Part shown: positions 1 to 12,594 of the stretch, in pieces
How positions within the stretch are numbered: the first letter of the stretch is position 1
Layout of the letters: every line of letters starts with the position of its first letter
DNA from: Balaenoptera acutorostrata
Taxonomy: Eukaryota; Chordata; Mammalia; Artiodactyla; Balaenopteridae
Assembly (NCBI RefSeq): GCF_949987535.1
Contig: NC_080067.1
Span: 83,043,985 to 83,107,984, forward strand
Length of the DNA: 64,000 bases
Reading direction: 5' to 3'
The notes under the pieces: model-generated
The model's input: only the letters and a program-made list of their open reading frames with translations
Told to the model about the DNA's origin: nothing
Database searches by the model: none
Position numbers and translations under genes: made by a program

Positions 1-469
1 TTTTCTTAACTTACAGAGAAAGGGTACCTGGGAAGCGAAAACTTTCTGTGATCTTGCATGATTGAAAAAAATCTATATTCTACCTTAACATTTCATCAGT
101 AATCTGGCTGGGTATAAAAACCTAGGCTTAAAAAGTTTGGAAGTCATAGCTCCATTGTTTTCTGCGTTCTGCGTTCTAATGTTGCTGTTGAAGTCCAAAG
201 GCGTTCTCATTCTTCATTTGTATGTGACCTTCCCTGTCTTTTCTCCAATCTCCAGAAGCTTTTAGGGTATTATTTTTAACCCCTGAAATTCCATAATGTC
301 CCTAGATTTGATTGTTTGTTTGTTTTTTTTTCATTTAAGGGCACTGGATGGACCCTTACAAGCTGGGGATTTGTGTCCTTTAGTTTTGGGAAATTTATTT
401 ATTAATTATTATTATTATTGGGGCCTTAGGTAAAAAGAGTTTTAGAGTTAATTATGCTTCCCAGTTCTT

Positions 470-1161
470 GACACTATCATCAAACTATACAGGGTCCTTT
501 AAATTTTTCTCTTTCATTTCTGAGCCCTACTTCCATTACCCTTTCTAGTAGGCACCCACTGCATTGTGGCTGATACATTCCTTGATTATATGTGAATCAT
601 TGTGAAATATGTAGTGCGTTTTGTGTATTTAGTTTATATATTGTGTTATAGACTTTGTTCTGTTTCTTACTCTTTTTACTCAGCATTGTTTGGAGACCTT
701 TTCTGTTTCGTTGTGTGTACATATAGTTGTGTATAATGTAGAATTCCATAATGTGCATCTACCACATTTTACTTTTTATTCCCTAATCACTGACACCTGA
801 GTTGCCTCTCTGGCATCACAAGTACACTGTGGTAAATATACTCTTACTTGTACATCCTTGTGGACCTGTGTGAGAAGTTCTCTGGGATGTATGCCCGGGA
901 GTGGGTTTCCTGGGTCATAGAATAGGAGAACTAGTTTATGTGCCTGCTAGCAGTGAGGAGTTTTCTTGTTTGCCCCCATCTTTGACAGTACTTGGTTTTA
1001 TCCAACTTCTTAATTTTTGCTAGTCGGGTATAAAGTGGTATCTCATTGTTTTAATTTACATTCTCTGATAATTAATGAATTCGAGCGTCTCTTGTATCCA
1101 TTCAGGTTTTCCCTTTTGTTAATTGTCTGTTTTGTCCTTTGTCTATCTTTCCTTTCCGGTC
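470..1161 (-). mobile_element. Old antisense L1 remnant
   Basis: Diverged sequence resembling the reverse complement of the L1 ORF2 end and 3' region (for example 'ggtataaagtggtatctcat' near 1025). May continue past the SINE at 1175-1303. Subfamily and exact ends are uncertain. Confidence 0.5.
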
Positions 1162-1174
1162 CCTGTCTTTTTTT

Positions 1175-1303
1175 GTTTGTTTGTTTGTTTTGGCCGTGCT
1201 GTGCTGCGCAGCTTGTGGGATCTCAGTTCCCTGACCAGGGATTGAACCCAGGCCACAACAGTGAAAGCCCGGAATCCTAACCACTAGGCCACCAGGGAAC
1301 TCC
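1175..1303 (-). mobile_element. CHR-type tRNA-Glu SINE (short form)
   Basis: The reverse strand starts ggagttccctggtggcctag and ends in a tttg-rich tail at the left. The flanks share the target duplication cctgtcttttttt (1162-1174 and 1304-1316). Inserted in an antisense L1 remnant. Confidence 0.93.
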
Positions 1304-1316
1304 TCCTGTCTTTTTT

Positions 1317-2011
1317 TTTGGTTTGCAGGAGTTCCTTGTGGAGGTCTGTTGGTTTTAGGATTGGAAAATATCTTTTATAGGCCTGTCATCTTTCTGTTAG
1401 TTTTGTCCATGGTGTCTTTCATTGAATGAATACTCTAAATTTAATGCATTGTTTCTTTGATAATCTCTTTTTCATTTGATTTTTTTGTCTTTCTTGGAAT
1501 TTGTATTATTTGGGTATTAGAATTCTTAGGTGGTTCTTTTAATTTTCTTTTCCTTCCTGTTTTCCATCACTTAGTCTTTTTGTTCTGTTTCCTGAGAGAT
1601 TTCTTTAATGTTATCTTACAGCCCTTCTATTGAATTTTTAATTCCTATCCATATTTTAATTTCTTAGAGCTCATTCTTATGATATCTATATATTATTTTA
1701 TAGACACTATAGTCCTCTTGAGGACAGTATTAATGATAGTTTTTTTTTTTTTTTTAAAGTTTTGTACCCCCTCATTGCTCTGTTTCTTCAAAGTTCCTTT
1801 GTTTCCATTGCAGTCTTTCTCTGTAGAGGCTTTCCCTGGATGTCTGGTAAACTTACGGTTGTCCATTCCTATTTAAGAGTGAAGTGCTAAAAACTGAATT
1901 GGAAACTATAGGTGTGGCTTGTTAAAAGGGTGGACAGGGTATCTGGTGGCCATTTATGGGGGGAGGGAACTCTCATAGTTCTTTTCTCTTGGGCTTGTCA
2001 ATTTCCTTGAG
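1317..2011. other. Intron 1, unassigned AT-rich sequence
   Basis: No coding potential or confident repeat. Parts resemble antisense old LINE sequence but I cannot define a family. Confidence 0.5.
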
Positions 2012-2025
2012 AAAGAGAGCCTCCA

Positions 2026-2079
2026 ACTAACAACATTGTAAATCAACTATGCTTCAATAAAATTAAAAAAAAAAAAGTA
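2026..2079 (+). mobile_element. Micro L1: 54-bp extremely 5'-truncated LINE-1
   Basis: Only the last ~40 bp of an L1 3' end (..aatcaactatgcttcaataa) plus an A tail are present. It is flanked by a perfect 14-bp target duplication aaagagagcctcca at 2012-2025 and 2080-2093. The same L1 terminus is seen at the end of the L1 at 28313. Confidence 0.88.
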
Positions 2080-2416
2080 AAAGAGAGCCTCCAGTCTTGC
2101 CTGGAGGATATACACCTGGATGCCATGTTCTGAGAACTCATCTTAGAAAAGAAGCTGGCGTTCTCACTGTTAATTGTGTTCATGTAATCCTGTCTTTTGT
2201 ATAGCACATCACCTACACTGGAGTCCCTCATTTTAGAGTCTTTCTAGTTTAGTTTCTTCAGAGTAATGCTCTCAACATCCATAGGGGCTTGGGGATGGAC
2301 TGTTGCCTGGCTGTGCACAACGGAGGAGGAAGTCTGAATGTGATGACTGTTTTGTAGACTTTCAACTAATCTTCTAGTTTTTAGTCCTGTTCCTCACTCT
2401 ACATTCAGAGATGCCT

Positions 2417-2439
2417 GGGGTGGGGTGGGGTGGGGGGGG
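2417..2439 (+). repeat. G-run tract, G-quadruplex motif
   Basis: Three GGGG runs and a final run of eight G, separated by single T. This fits the canonical four-run quadruplex pattern with one-base loops. It lies on the KPNA1 sense strand in intron 1. Confidence 0.9.
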
Positions 2440-2551
2440 TGCTCCTGTCTATGAAGCCTCCTGCTTGTGGGCAGTGTGAATCAGCTTCTGTACAGGTGCT
2501 TAGGCTTCAGAGTTCTCCACTTCACTAGTAAAATATCATTAGACCATCTTT

Positions 2552-3125
2552 TTTAAAAATTTATTTATTTGGCTACGTTGGGTCTTAGTTGCGGCACATG
2601 GGATCTTTGCTGCAGCGTGCGGGATCTTTCCTTGCAGTGAGCGGGCTCCAGAACGCACGGGCTCAGTAGTTGTGGCATGCGGGCTTCGTTTCCCTGCGGC
2701 ATGTGGGATCTTAGTGCCCCGACCAGGGATCGAACCCGTGTTCCCTGCATTGCAAGATGGATTCTTTTTTTTTTTTTTTTTAAAGATTTATTTTTTTATT
2801 GATTAATTGATTGATTGATTGATTGCTATGTTGGGTCTTCGTTTCTGTGCTAGGGCCTTCTCTAGTTGTGGCAAGCGGGGGCCACTCCTCATCACGGTGC
2901 GCGGGCCTCTCACCATCGCGGCCCCTCCTGTTGCGGAGCACAGCTCCAGACGCGCAGGCTCAGTAATTGTGGCTCACGGGCCCAGCCGCTCTGCGGCATG
3001 TGGGATCTTCCCAGACCAGGGCTCGAACCCGCGTCCCCTGCATTAGCAGGCAGACTCCCAACCACTGCGCCACTAGGGAAGCCCGCAAGATGGATTCTTA
3101 ACCACTGGACCACCAGGGAAGTCCC
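2552..3125 (-). mobile_element. CHR-type SINE, split by a second SINE
   Basis: The left part runs from about 2552 to 2766; the 5' head resumes at 3085-3125 (gcaagatggattcttaacca..accagggaagtccc). The two parts rejoin exactly once the nested SINE (2767-3084) and one duplicated copy of gcaagatggattctt are removed. Its own target duplication is imperfect (ccatcttttt / ccatctgttt). Confidence 0.93.
2767..3084 (-). mobile_element. CHR-type SINE (long form), nested in another SINE
   Basis: A long-form copy with an ATTG-repeat and T-rich tail at the left and head ..cactagggaagccc at the right. A perfect 15-bp target duplication gcaagatggattctt lies at 2752-2766 and 3085-3099, inside the older SINE. 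Confidence 0.95.
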
Positions 3126-3129
3126 AGGG

Positions 3130-4035
3130 CCATCTGTTTTAAGGCTTCTAAAAAGTTTTTGACATCTCATCTGTCACCTCTGATTCTCTCCTTTTGTGTT
3201 CTATCTTTGTAGTTCATCCTTTTTTTAAAAAAGTTATAATTTTGGTATGGATTAATCTACCAAATCCATCATTTTATTTCTTTACGTGAACTCTTTATTT
3301 CTGGTCTGTTCATTCTTTCCATGGCATTTGAGTGTTGTACGCTCAGTACTTTGTTTAGTATTGAAGATTAAAATTAAATTTCTGAGCTTTAAGTTGTTAA
3401 TATGTTTTGGGAGGAAAGCACATACATCCTGTAGGTGCTAAATCTTAATGTAAAACATTAAAACCTTTATAAGTGTACATGTAATAGATATATTAGATTC
3501 AGTAATGAATATGAATTGGATAAAGGCAAGTTTGCGCTTTTTTTTTTTCCCCATGAAGGAGTCCTTTATGCCATTTTTGGGGAAAGATTTCTCTCTAAAA
3601 ATATCCAGCTATAAGGGGGAAGTAGTTTTTCCCTTTCATAAAGACCTGAAGTATTCAATTAGAACTTTGATGAAATAACAGCATGTTGAGTTGATAAAAT
3701 TCTAGCCAAAAGTAAAGAAATTTAAGGTTTTAGTTAGGCTGGGAAGTCTCATTGTAGTAAATATAATATATGCTTCCAGCTTTACTTTTTGAAAGTTTTT
3801 CTCATTGTATAAGTAGTATATTGCTTACTGTAGAAAATTTGGAAGATAAAGAAGAATATTAATTTCCACTTAAGATTTTTGTATTCTAAGTTATAAAATA
3901 TTTTTAAAAGTATAGAGAATAGTATAAATTGGGGTTTTGTTCCTACCACCCCGATTTTTCATGTGTTAATGTTCTGTTTTTCTTAATTCGCAGTATGTTA
4001 TGATTATGTCCCATAGCCAAGCCCCCGTTTTGGAA
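3130..4035. other. Intron 1, no recognisable feature
   Basis: AT-rich with no frame, splice pair or repeat terminus I can support. Confidence 0.5.
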
Positions 4036-4104
4036 TTTTTTTTTTTTTTTTTTTTTTTTTTTATTAGTTATTTCTGAGATATACATTTTTTTTTTTTTTT
4101 TTTT
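4036..4104. repeat. Two long T runs
   Basis: T27 at 4036-4062 and T19 at 4086-4104, separated by a short AT-rich segment. They look like A tails of antisense retroposons, but no body is recognisable next to either. Confidence 0.9.
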
Positions 4105-4166
4105 CATCTCACTTCCCTGTTTAATGGGATCACTTGACTGTTTTGAAGGGAACATAGCAGGTGTTC

Positions 4167-4375
4167 TTTTTTTTTTTTTCAAACATCTTTATTGAAGTAT
4201 AATTGCCTTACAATAGTGTGTTAGCATCTGCTTTATAACAAAGTGAATCTGTTATACATATACAATATGTTCCCATTTCTCTTCCCTCTTGCATCTCCCT
4301 CCCTCCCACCCTCCCCATCCCACCCCTCTAGGTGGTCACAAAGCACCGAGCTGATCTCCCTGTGCTATGGAATTT
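4167..4375 (-). mobile_element. 5'-truncated L1 3' UTR
   Basis: Reverse complement of the same L1 3' end found at 7670-7888: 'catctttattgaagtataat', 'tgttagcatctgctttataa', ccctcccaccctcc and 'gctgatctccctgtgctatg'. The T run at 4167-4179 is its A tail. No target duplication is apparent. Confidence 0.88.
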
Positions 4376-5489
4376 TTAGGTTTACAGTTTTCGCTGTAAC
4401 GGTCATGCTGCTGTGAATATTCTTCTACATGCTGCTGATTTTATTGCCTTAGTGTACATTCCAAAAGTGGAATTACTGAATCTTGGGGTGTGAATTCTCC
4501 AAATCTTTGGTAAATATTTTCCTTTAAATGTTTGGATATTGAGAATGTCTCTGGGGAACCTTGCATGTTGGGAACCCGTAGATACTGGAAGGTGAGGTCA
4601 GAATTCAGGGTCAAAGGTTATAGTAAACGTCTCAGTGGAAGAAGGTCTGAAGCTGGGACATGAAAGAAAGTAGGGATTTCTATTAGGTTAATGGAGTTAG
4701 AGCTATGAGATGTAATCAGAGGTGAGCACCTACGAATCATATCTGTAGCGTTGACTTCTCACAGAGGAGGCTTATTGCAGGGTTTTTCAAACCTTGCCTC
4801 CATTGAACGCAAGAATGTTGTCACTAAAATAAAGGTACTCTAATAATTTTACTGGGAAGAAATGGGTAGGATATTTTAAATTTCCTTTTTCTTTCCTAAT
4901 TTTTATTAAAATATTTTAAAGGGACCCACTACTACTTGACTAGAAGTTAACAGTAGATGAGTAATTAATATTTACAAATGGGAGAGCATGTGCTCTGGGG
5001 TGCAGGCTCACACCTCTCCATTCTCTAATGAAAAAATAGGTTCAAAAAATATTCACAACTGAACTGAAAATTTTTTATACTTAAAATTCATTTATGCTTA
5101 AATTTATAAACCTGTAACTTGCTTTTTTTGTAGTCATACTTTCTTGTGGTTTTTGGTTTTTTTAATATTAAATACACATCATGTTTTCTAATAAAATTAT
5201 ACTCAATTTATATGATGGAATTAAGTATACTAACATTTTATAGTGTTGCACAAAGAATATTGTGAATGTTAAATATTCACAATGGTTAGGGGCTTACTGA
5301 CTGCTTGGATTGACTCAGCACACTGAATATATATACCATCTTGAATATAATAAAAATATAAAAAGATCTACACTCAGTGTGTTTTGGGTATAGATTGATG
5401 AAGAATGGAAAGAGTATCAAAGCGAAGGGAACTTGTAGGACAAAGAAGTTCAGATTTGATCTAAGTAGTGCTAAAAACTCATTTTAGGT
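4376..5489. other. Intron 1, no recognisable feature
   Basis: AT-rich sequence. The first ~120 bp may be antisense old LINE; the rest is unassigned. Confidence 0.5.
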
Positions 5490-5700
5490 CCTTAGGCATT
5501 GAAGTTATATAGTGAAAAAGGTGTTGAGATTAGTCTGAGAGCTGTGTGAAGGATGAATTGAAGAGCAAAGAGACTGAGGTTAAGGAAGGGTGGTTAGAGC
5601 TGTTGCAGTTATCTAGCTGTAGGATGACAGGGACCTGGATCAGACTGGTGGCAGTGTGAATAGATAGGAATAGATAAAATCATTCTGGATGGAATAGTAA
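5490..5700 (+). mobile_element. L2 fragment
   Basis: 'gagctgttgcagttatctag' and 'ggatcagactggtggcagtg' follow the conserved L2 sense body. Very diverged, no frame. Confidence 0.6.
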
Positions 5701-6372
5701 GCAAAATTTGATAATTTTAACTAAATAGACATGAAGGGGAAATTGGGAGATTTCATTTTGGAAGAGTAGAGTACATTTCTATTTTACCACCAGTATTGCA
5801 TCTTGTTTTTAACTTTATTGCTTTTTTGGCTTTATTTCCCTAGAAAACAAGAGGAAAATGGGGCATAATGGCTTTAATTTTAAAGGCTTCTGCTTCCTGA
5901 GAGAGTGAAAAGTTATTGACAATAACTTAAGTTTTTCAATTAATCACTTAGGTGATAATATCCTAAAAATATTTGTTTAGGATAAATATAATTTTCTCAT
6001 ACTATTACATGTTTTTTTAAAATCATAAACCTCTATAGATTTTATTTCATTTGTTATCTAAGCTCTCTTCAATCCAACTTAAGCCTACATTTCAGCTGTA
6101 TTTTGCATTATTTTCTGATAAAACTTTTGCTCTGCTATAGTGATTTTCAGTTGCATGCAGATGCATCTCAGAATTCACTTGGGAATCTTTAAAAGAAAAA
6201 ACAACACTAGAGACCTCGTGTTTGCCTCAGACCTATTAATCAAACTCTTTGGAAGGACAGTTGAGGTGTCTGTTTTTCAAAAAGCTCTCCCACTTGGCAA
6301 ATATAATCTCTTTCTCCTGCTAAGAGGGGAACCCGGTCTCATTTATGAATATCAGAGAAGAAATCTTTGATT

Positions 6373-6785
6373 TTTTTTTTTAAATATTGACTTTGTTTGT
6401 TAGAGCAATTTTAGGTTCACAGCAAAATTGAATGGAAACTGCTGTGTTCCCATCTACTCCCTACCCCTGTACACCCAGTGCCCCCACCATTGACATTTCC
6501 ACCAGAGTGGTACATTTCTTATAATCCAACCAACACTGACACATCATTATCACCCAAAGCCCATAGTTTACATTTGGGTTCATTCTTGGAGTTGTACATT
6601 CATTCTGTGGGTTTTGACAAATGTATACTGACATGTATCGGCCATTATAGTCCAACAGAATAGTTTCACTGCCTCCAAAATCCTCTGTGCTCTGCTATTC
6701 ATCCCTTAAACCCCTGGCAACCGCTGATCTTTTAACTCTCCATAGTTTTGCCTCTTCCAGAATGTCATAAAATTGGAATCATGTG
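6373..6785 (-). mobile_element. Old antisense L1 3' region
   Basis: 'gagcaattttaggttcacag', 'ccaccattgacatttccacc' and 'ggcaaccgctgatcttttaa' form the familiar antisense 3' part of old L1M-type elements, with a T tail at the left. Confidence 0.65.
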
Positions 6786-6839
6786 ACAAATACAATATCC
6801 ACCCCTACCCCCAAAGAGGAGGGTATTTTATTAAATAAT

Positions 6840-8945
6840 CAATCTTATGTATGGATAGTGATTTAGAAATTTTTAAGAAAACTAACAGAATTAAAAAGAA
6901 TGATACACTGTGACTATTAAAAAAAGTAAAGCCAGATAAGGACAGTATAAGAAAAAAAATACAGGCCATTATCCTCGAGGAACACATATGCAAAAATCTC
7001 CACAATGAGATATCACCTCACACTGGTCAGAATGGCCATCATCAAAAAATCTACAAACAATAAATGCTGAAGAGGGTGTGGAGAAAAGGGAATCCTCTTG
7101 CACTGTTGGTGGGAATGTAAATTGATACAGCCACTATGGAGAACACTATGGAGGTTCCTTAAAAAACTAAAAATAGAACTACCATACGACCCAACAATCC
7201 CACTACTGGGCATATATGCTGAGAAAACCATAATTCAAAAAGAGTCATGTACCACATTGTTCATTGCAGCTCTATTTACAACAGCCAGGACATGGAAGCA
7301 ACCTAAGTGTCCATCGACAGATGAATGGATAAAGAAGATGTGGCACATATGTACAATGGAATATTACTCAGCCATAAAAAGAAATGAAATGGAGGTATTT
7401 GTAGTGAGGTGGATGGACCTAGAGTCTGTAATACAGAGTGAAGTAAGTCAGAAAGAGAAAAACAAATACCGTATGCTAACACATATATATGGAATCTAAA
7501 AAAAAAAAAGAAGAAGAAGGTCATGAAGAACCTAGGGGCAGGACAGGAATAAAGACGCAGACCTACTAGAGAATGGACTTGAGGATACGGGGAGGGGGAA
7601 GGGTAAGCTGGGACAAAGTGAGAGAGAGTGGCATGGACATACATACACTACCAAATGTAAAATAGATAGCTAATGGGAAGCAGCCGCATAGCACAGGGAG
7701 ATCAGCTCCCTGCTTTGTGACCACCTAGAGGGTTGGGAAAGGGAGGGTGGGAGGGAGGGAGACTGCAAGAGGGAAGAGATATTCGGATATATGTATATGT
7801 ATAGCTGATTCACTTTGTTATAAAGCAGAAACTAACACACCATTGTAAAGCAATTATATTCCAATAAAGATGTTAGAAAAAAAAAAAGTCATACGCAATG
7901 AGGCAAGTGGGATTTATCCTTGGGGTACAAGGATGGCTCAACATTCAAATCAATAAATGTGATACACTACATGAACAGAACGAAGGATAAATGTCATGAT
8001 CATCTCAATAGATGCAGAAAAAGCATCTGACAAAAATTCAACATCCTTTCATGATAAAAACTCTCAACAAATTAGGTGTAGTAGGAATGTATGTTAACAT
8101 AATAAAGGCCATATCTGAGAAGCCCACAGATCTTTTATCAAAAAGACAGAAGATAATAAGTGCTGACAAAGATATGAAGAAAAGGGATCTCTCTTGTACT
8201 GTTGGTGGGAATGTTAATTAGTGCAGCTTACTATGGAAAACAGTATGAACTTTTGTCAAATAATTAAAATTAGAACTGCTGTATGATACAGCTCTTCCAC
8301 TTTTGGCCGTATATCCAAAGGAAATCAGTTATCTCATAGAGAGAGTTGCACTCCCATGTCATTGCAACATTATTCACGATATAACAAAGACAAGGAAATA
8401 ATCTAAGTGTCTATAGATGGATGGAAGGGTAAAGAAAATGTGGCATAAATGTAAAATAGAGTATTATTCAGCCATAGAAATACGAAAATCCTGCCTTTTT
8501 AACAGTATAAATAGACCTCGAGGTCACTATGGTAGGTGATAAATCAGACAGAGAAAAATACTGTATGATCTCACTTATATGTGGAACATAAAAGAGTTGA
8601 ACTCACAGAAGCAAAGAGTAGAATGGTGGGTGCCAGAGACTGAGGGGGAGGAAAACTGAGATGTGAAAGGGTACGTACTTTCAGTTATAAAATGAGTAAG
8701 TTCTGGGGGTCTAATGTGCATCGTGGACACTATAACAAATAATACCGTATTGTATATTTGAAGTTTTCTAAGAGAATATATTTTAAGTGTTCACACCACA
8801 AAAAAGAGAAGACTATGTGATGTTATAGATAATTTAAATAGCTTGATTATGGTAATCATTTCACAATGTATACGTATATCAAATCATCACATTATATACC
8901 TTAAATATGTACAGTTTTTATTTGTCCATTGTATTTGAATAAAGC
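6840..8945 (+). mobile_element. Old L1M, split by a younger L1
   Basis: ORF2 reverse-transcriptase region up to about 6997 ('acaggccattatcctcgagg..atatgcaaaaat') resumes at 7889 ('aatgaggcaagtgggattta..aggatggctcaacattc'), as expected for one ORF2 interrupted by the L1 at 6998-7888. After an internal deletion near 8165 it continues to a 3' end near 8945. All frames are broken. Confidence 0.75.
6998..7888 (+). mobile_element. Younger 5'-truncated L1 with ORF2 C-terminus and full 3' UTR
   Basis: The last ~130 codons of ORF2 are still open at 7098-7499 ([54 protein letters not shown], ..YGI then TAA). The 3' UTR follows ('agcacagggagatcagctcc', 'gttataaagcagaaactaac', 'ccaataaagatgtt') and then an A tail to 7888. 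It lacks the endonuclease and reverse transcriptase, so it is immobile. Confidence 0.93.
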
Positions 8946-8959
8946 TGGGAAAAACACAA

Positions 8960-11010
8960 CAAAAATGGTGTTGATACACTTGAACATGCATATGCAAAAG
9001 ACTGAAACTTGACCCAAACCTCACACCTTAAACAAAAATTAATTCAAAATAGCTCGTAGATGTACATGTAAAATGTTAAGGCCGTAAAACTTTTAGAGGA
9101 AAATGTAGGAGAAAATATTGATGACCTGAGTTAGAAAAGAGTTTTCAGATGTGACACCAAAAGCATAAAAGATAAATAAAAATAATAAATCGGACTTTAT
9201 CAAAATTAAAATATTTAATTTGTGAAAGATATTATGAAGAGAATGAAGAGGCAAGCTATAGGCTGCAAGAATATTTAAAAATCACTTATCTCATAATGTA
9301 CTTATATTCAGAATATATAAGAACTCTCAAAACTCACCAATAAGAAAACAATCAAAAAGTAGGCGAAAGGATTGAACAAATGTTTAACCAAAGAAAATAT
9401 ATGGGTGACAAATAAGCACATAAAAAGATGTTCATCATCATTAGCCATCAGCGAAATGGAAATTAAAGCCGCAAGATACCATTATACAACCTGTTAGAAT
9501 GGCTAAAATAAAAATACCAAATGCTGCTGAGGATGCAGAGAGGCTGGAAATCCCATGCATTACTGGTAGAAATGCAAAAGAGTATAGACAATCTGAAAAC
9601 AATTTGGCAGGTTTTTAAAAAAATATCAATTTAAAACATATATTTGCCGTGTGGCTGAGGCATGCCACTCCTGCTTAGGCTATGATAATTCATCTTCATA
9701 CAACAACCTGGACATCAATGTTCATATCTTCTCTACTTATGATATCCAAAAAAAGGTCCAAGTCTACAATAGAAAACTACTTTGCAATAAAAGGGAATAG
9801 ATTATTAACATGAAACAACTTGGCATTTTTCTGAGGGAAAGAAGTCAGTCTTAAAAAGTTATATACTGTTTGATTCCATTAGTACGATGATCTCAAAAAG
9901 ACAAAGCTGTAGTGATGGAAAAAAGATCCATGGTTGCTGGGAGTTAAAGGTTGGGGAGAGTGTGACTACAAAATTATATCACAAGGGAGTTTTCTGAGGT
10001 GATGGAACAGTTGTATCTTCATTGTGGTGATGGCTGAACAAATTTATACATGTGTTAAATTTATAGAACTGTATACAAAACGAGTCAATTTTAATGTATA
10101 TTAATTAAATAAAATTTAAAATAATGTAAAACAAAAAAAAGATAACTAACAGATAGAGTTAAAAAGAATGATACACTGTGACCAAGTGTGTTTATTCCAA
10201 GAGTCAAAAATCATTGACTATTAAGTGTATTAATATATCACCATATTTAATATGTCAAAGGGGATAAACAGTGACCATTTTAATAACTGCCAAAAAGGCA
10301 TTTGATCTAATTCAACACACATTTCAGGTTTTTAAAACTTCAGTAAAATAGATATGGATGGGTGGTACTTAGATGTGATTTAAAAAATATATATATATCT
10401 CAATACTATGACACGACTGGAGCTATAATAAATTGGTGATAGGAATGCATGATGTTACAGCCACTTTGGAAAACAGTTGGACAATTTCTTGTAAAGTTAA
10501 ACATGTACTTACTATATGACCCAGCAGTCTCACTCTTAGGTTTTTACCCAAGAAAAATGAAATCATTTATCTAAACAAATGCCATATGTGAATGTTTATA
10601 GTAGCTTATTCATAATCACCCAAAACTGCAAACAATCTGGATGTCCATCAGCTGTTAAATAGATAAACAAATTGTGGAATACAATAGAATACAGTTCAGC
10701 AATGAAAGGAATCAGTTACTGATAAATGCAACAGTATGGAGGACTCTCAAATAGTTAATACTGAGTGAAAGAAGCCACACACAGAAAGCTACCTGTTGTA
10801 TGGCTCCATTTGTTTGACATTCTGGAGAATGCAAAATTATAGGGACCGATTGCCTGGGATTGGGGCAAGTGGATTTACTAGAAAGGGGCCTGACAGAGTT
10901 TTTTGTAGTGAGGAAAATGTCTATCTTAATTGTGATATTTACTTAAATGGCAAATTTTACTCTATGTGAATTATACCTCAGTAAACATGACCTTTTGAAA
11001 AACCCCCAGT
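8960..11010 (+). mobile_element. Old L1M fragments, sense, at least two pieces
   Basis: 8960-10135 follows L1 ORF2 and 3' order ('cacaccttaaacaaaaatta', 'atcatcattagccatcagcg', 'ggttgctgggagttaaaggt') and ends in an A-rich tail. A second piece from about 10141 repeats the ORF2-to-3' order ('ggaaaacagttggacaattt', 'caatctggatgtccatcagc'). No frame is open. Confidence 0.7.
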
Positions 11011-11229
11011 ATAAAGAGTGTCAGCTGAAGTATCAGAAACAGAATTCAGTAGCTGATTTAATTCAGTGGCTGGCTTTAAAAAATTAACATATAGTAATGA
11101 ATAATTTTCCTATAAACAATAGCCAGTTAGAATATAACGGAAGGAAGCATCACATTTATCATTGTAACAAAAGAGATAAATGGAAATACGTATTTAATTT
11201 GTGACCAAGGAGATACAGTATTGTAAAGA

Positions 11230-12435
11230 AGTTTCCTTAATCTGTGAATTGAATGCTATCTGAATATCAAAGGTTTTCTTTTTTCCCCCTCTTAAGACTG
11301 GAAGGATTATCTGGACCAAGGGTTCTCATTTTCTGGTCTCAGAACTTTACACTTATTGAGGACCCTGAAAAACCTTTATGTTACTGTGTATCTGCAAAAT
11401 TACTGCATTAGAAATAAAAACAAAATTTTAAAACACAGGAATACACAGCAAACATCCCATTAGGCACCAGAGTGATGATGCCATCACATCACCACGCCTC
11501 TGAAAAACTTATGAGTGAAAATGAAAAAAGCATATAACTAAGAGTATTATGAAAACAGTGTTCATGAGAAGCATTTTTTTCACATATCACATTGTCAAAT
11601 ATGGAAAACTTTGATTCAGTCGTGGGTTAGTGATGATGGTGATGGGGAACTGTTAACACTCATATTCACTGGTACATTGGTGCAATATTTTAGAGGGAAC
11701 TTTGACAATATCAGAATTTTAAGTGAACATATTTTTGACCTTGAGGTTCCACTGTTTAGAATTCATTCATGGATACAATTGCAAAATATGTACAAATACA
11801 TGAAAAAGAATATTGGTTACAGCATTATTTGTGACAGAAAATTGAAGTCAAGCTTAATTGTCAATTACGTGTAGGGTCTAGTTATTATGCTACAAAAATT
11901 AATTACTGTATTAAAAATGATAAAGATTTGTAGGCATTGGTATGGAAAGTTGTCGAAAGTTGAAGCAAAGTGCAGAACTGTGTATAGAATTGTTCTGTCA
12001 GTATACAGTAATAACCAAAAGGATGTGTATGTGCTTGTATAACCACTTCTTGAAAGGATATACAGAGAACTTGATGGTGGTTACCTTTAGAAACAATGGG
12101 GGAGGTACAATTTCATTTTTTTATACCCTTTCATACTGTTTGGATTTCTTTTTTTTGAAATGTTTTGAAATTCAAAGGCACAGGTGCACTGTATGAATGG
12201 TAGGTAGAAATTGTTAGAATGCTGGAGTCATTTGTGAGTTCTTGGATACCGAAATCTACCCAAACAAGTAAGAAAGAAAAAGAAAACCAAGAGGCCTTTG
12301 CATTTCTCTTGTTACCTACCTCTTTTAAAGAACAGTTTCTCTAGTCAAACATGACTTACTACTGTTCTCATCAGTTGTTCTTTCTAACATCTGTGCCTTT
12401 ATTTTGTACTCTTCCCTGTTTCGTGGGTCTTTCTC
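11230..12435. other. Intron 1, diverged repeat-like sequence, family unknown
   Basis: 11310-11560 ('tattgaggaccctgaaaaac', 'gcattagaaataaaaacaaa') belongs to a widespread old mammalian repeat I cannot name with confidence. 11590-12180 resembles diverged LINE 3' sequence. Short open frames here are chance. Confidence 0.4.
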
Positions 12436-12439
12436 TTTT

Positions 12440-12560
12440 AGCCTCAACTGATGATTCTATCTATCCCTCACAACCTAGCTGAAACACCATCTTCTCCATG
12501 AAGCCACCCCGATCAGTTTTGTCAGACAAGATCTTTTTTTGAACCTTTAGAGCTATTTTT
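12440..12560 (-). mobile_element. L2 fragment, antisense
   Basis: 'agctgaaacaccatcttctc' followed by 'catgaagccaccccgatcag' matches the antisense L2 3' region. Confidence 0.6.
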
Positions 12561-12594
12561 AGCCATTTCTTCACTACACAAATATCAGGTGTGA

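Noticed and set aside
7098..7499. 133-codon open frame as a host gene
   Set aside because: It is the C-terminal end of L1 ORF2 in a 5'-truncated L1; described as part of that element.
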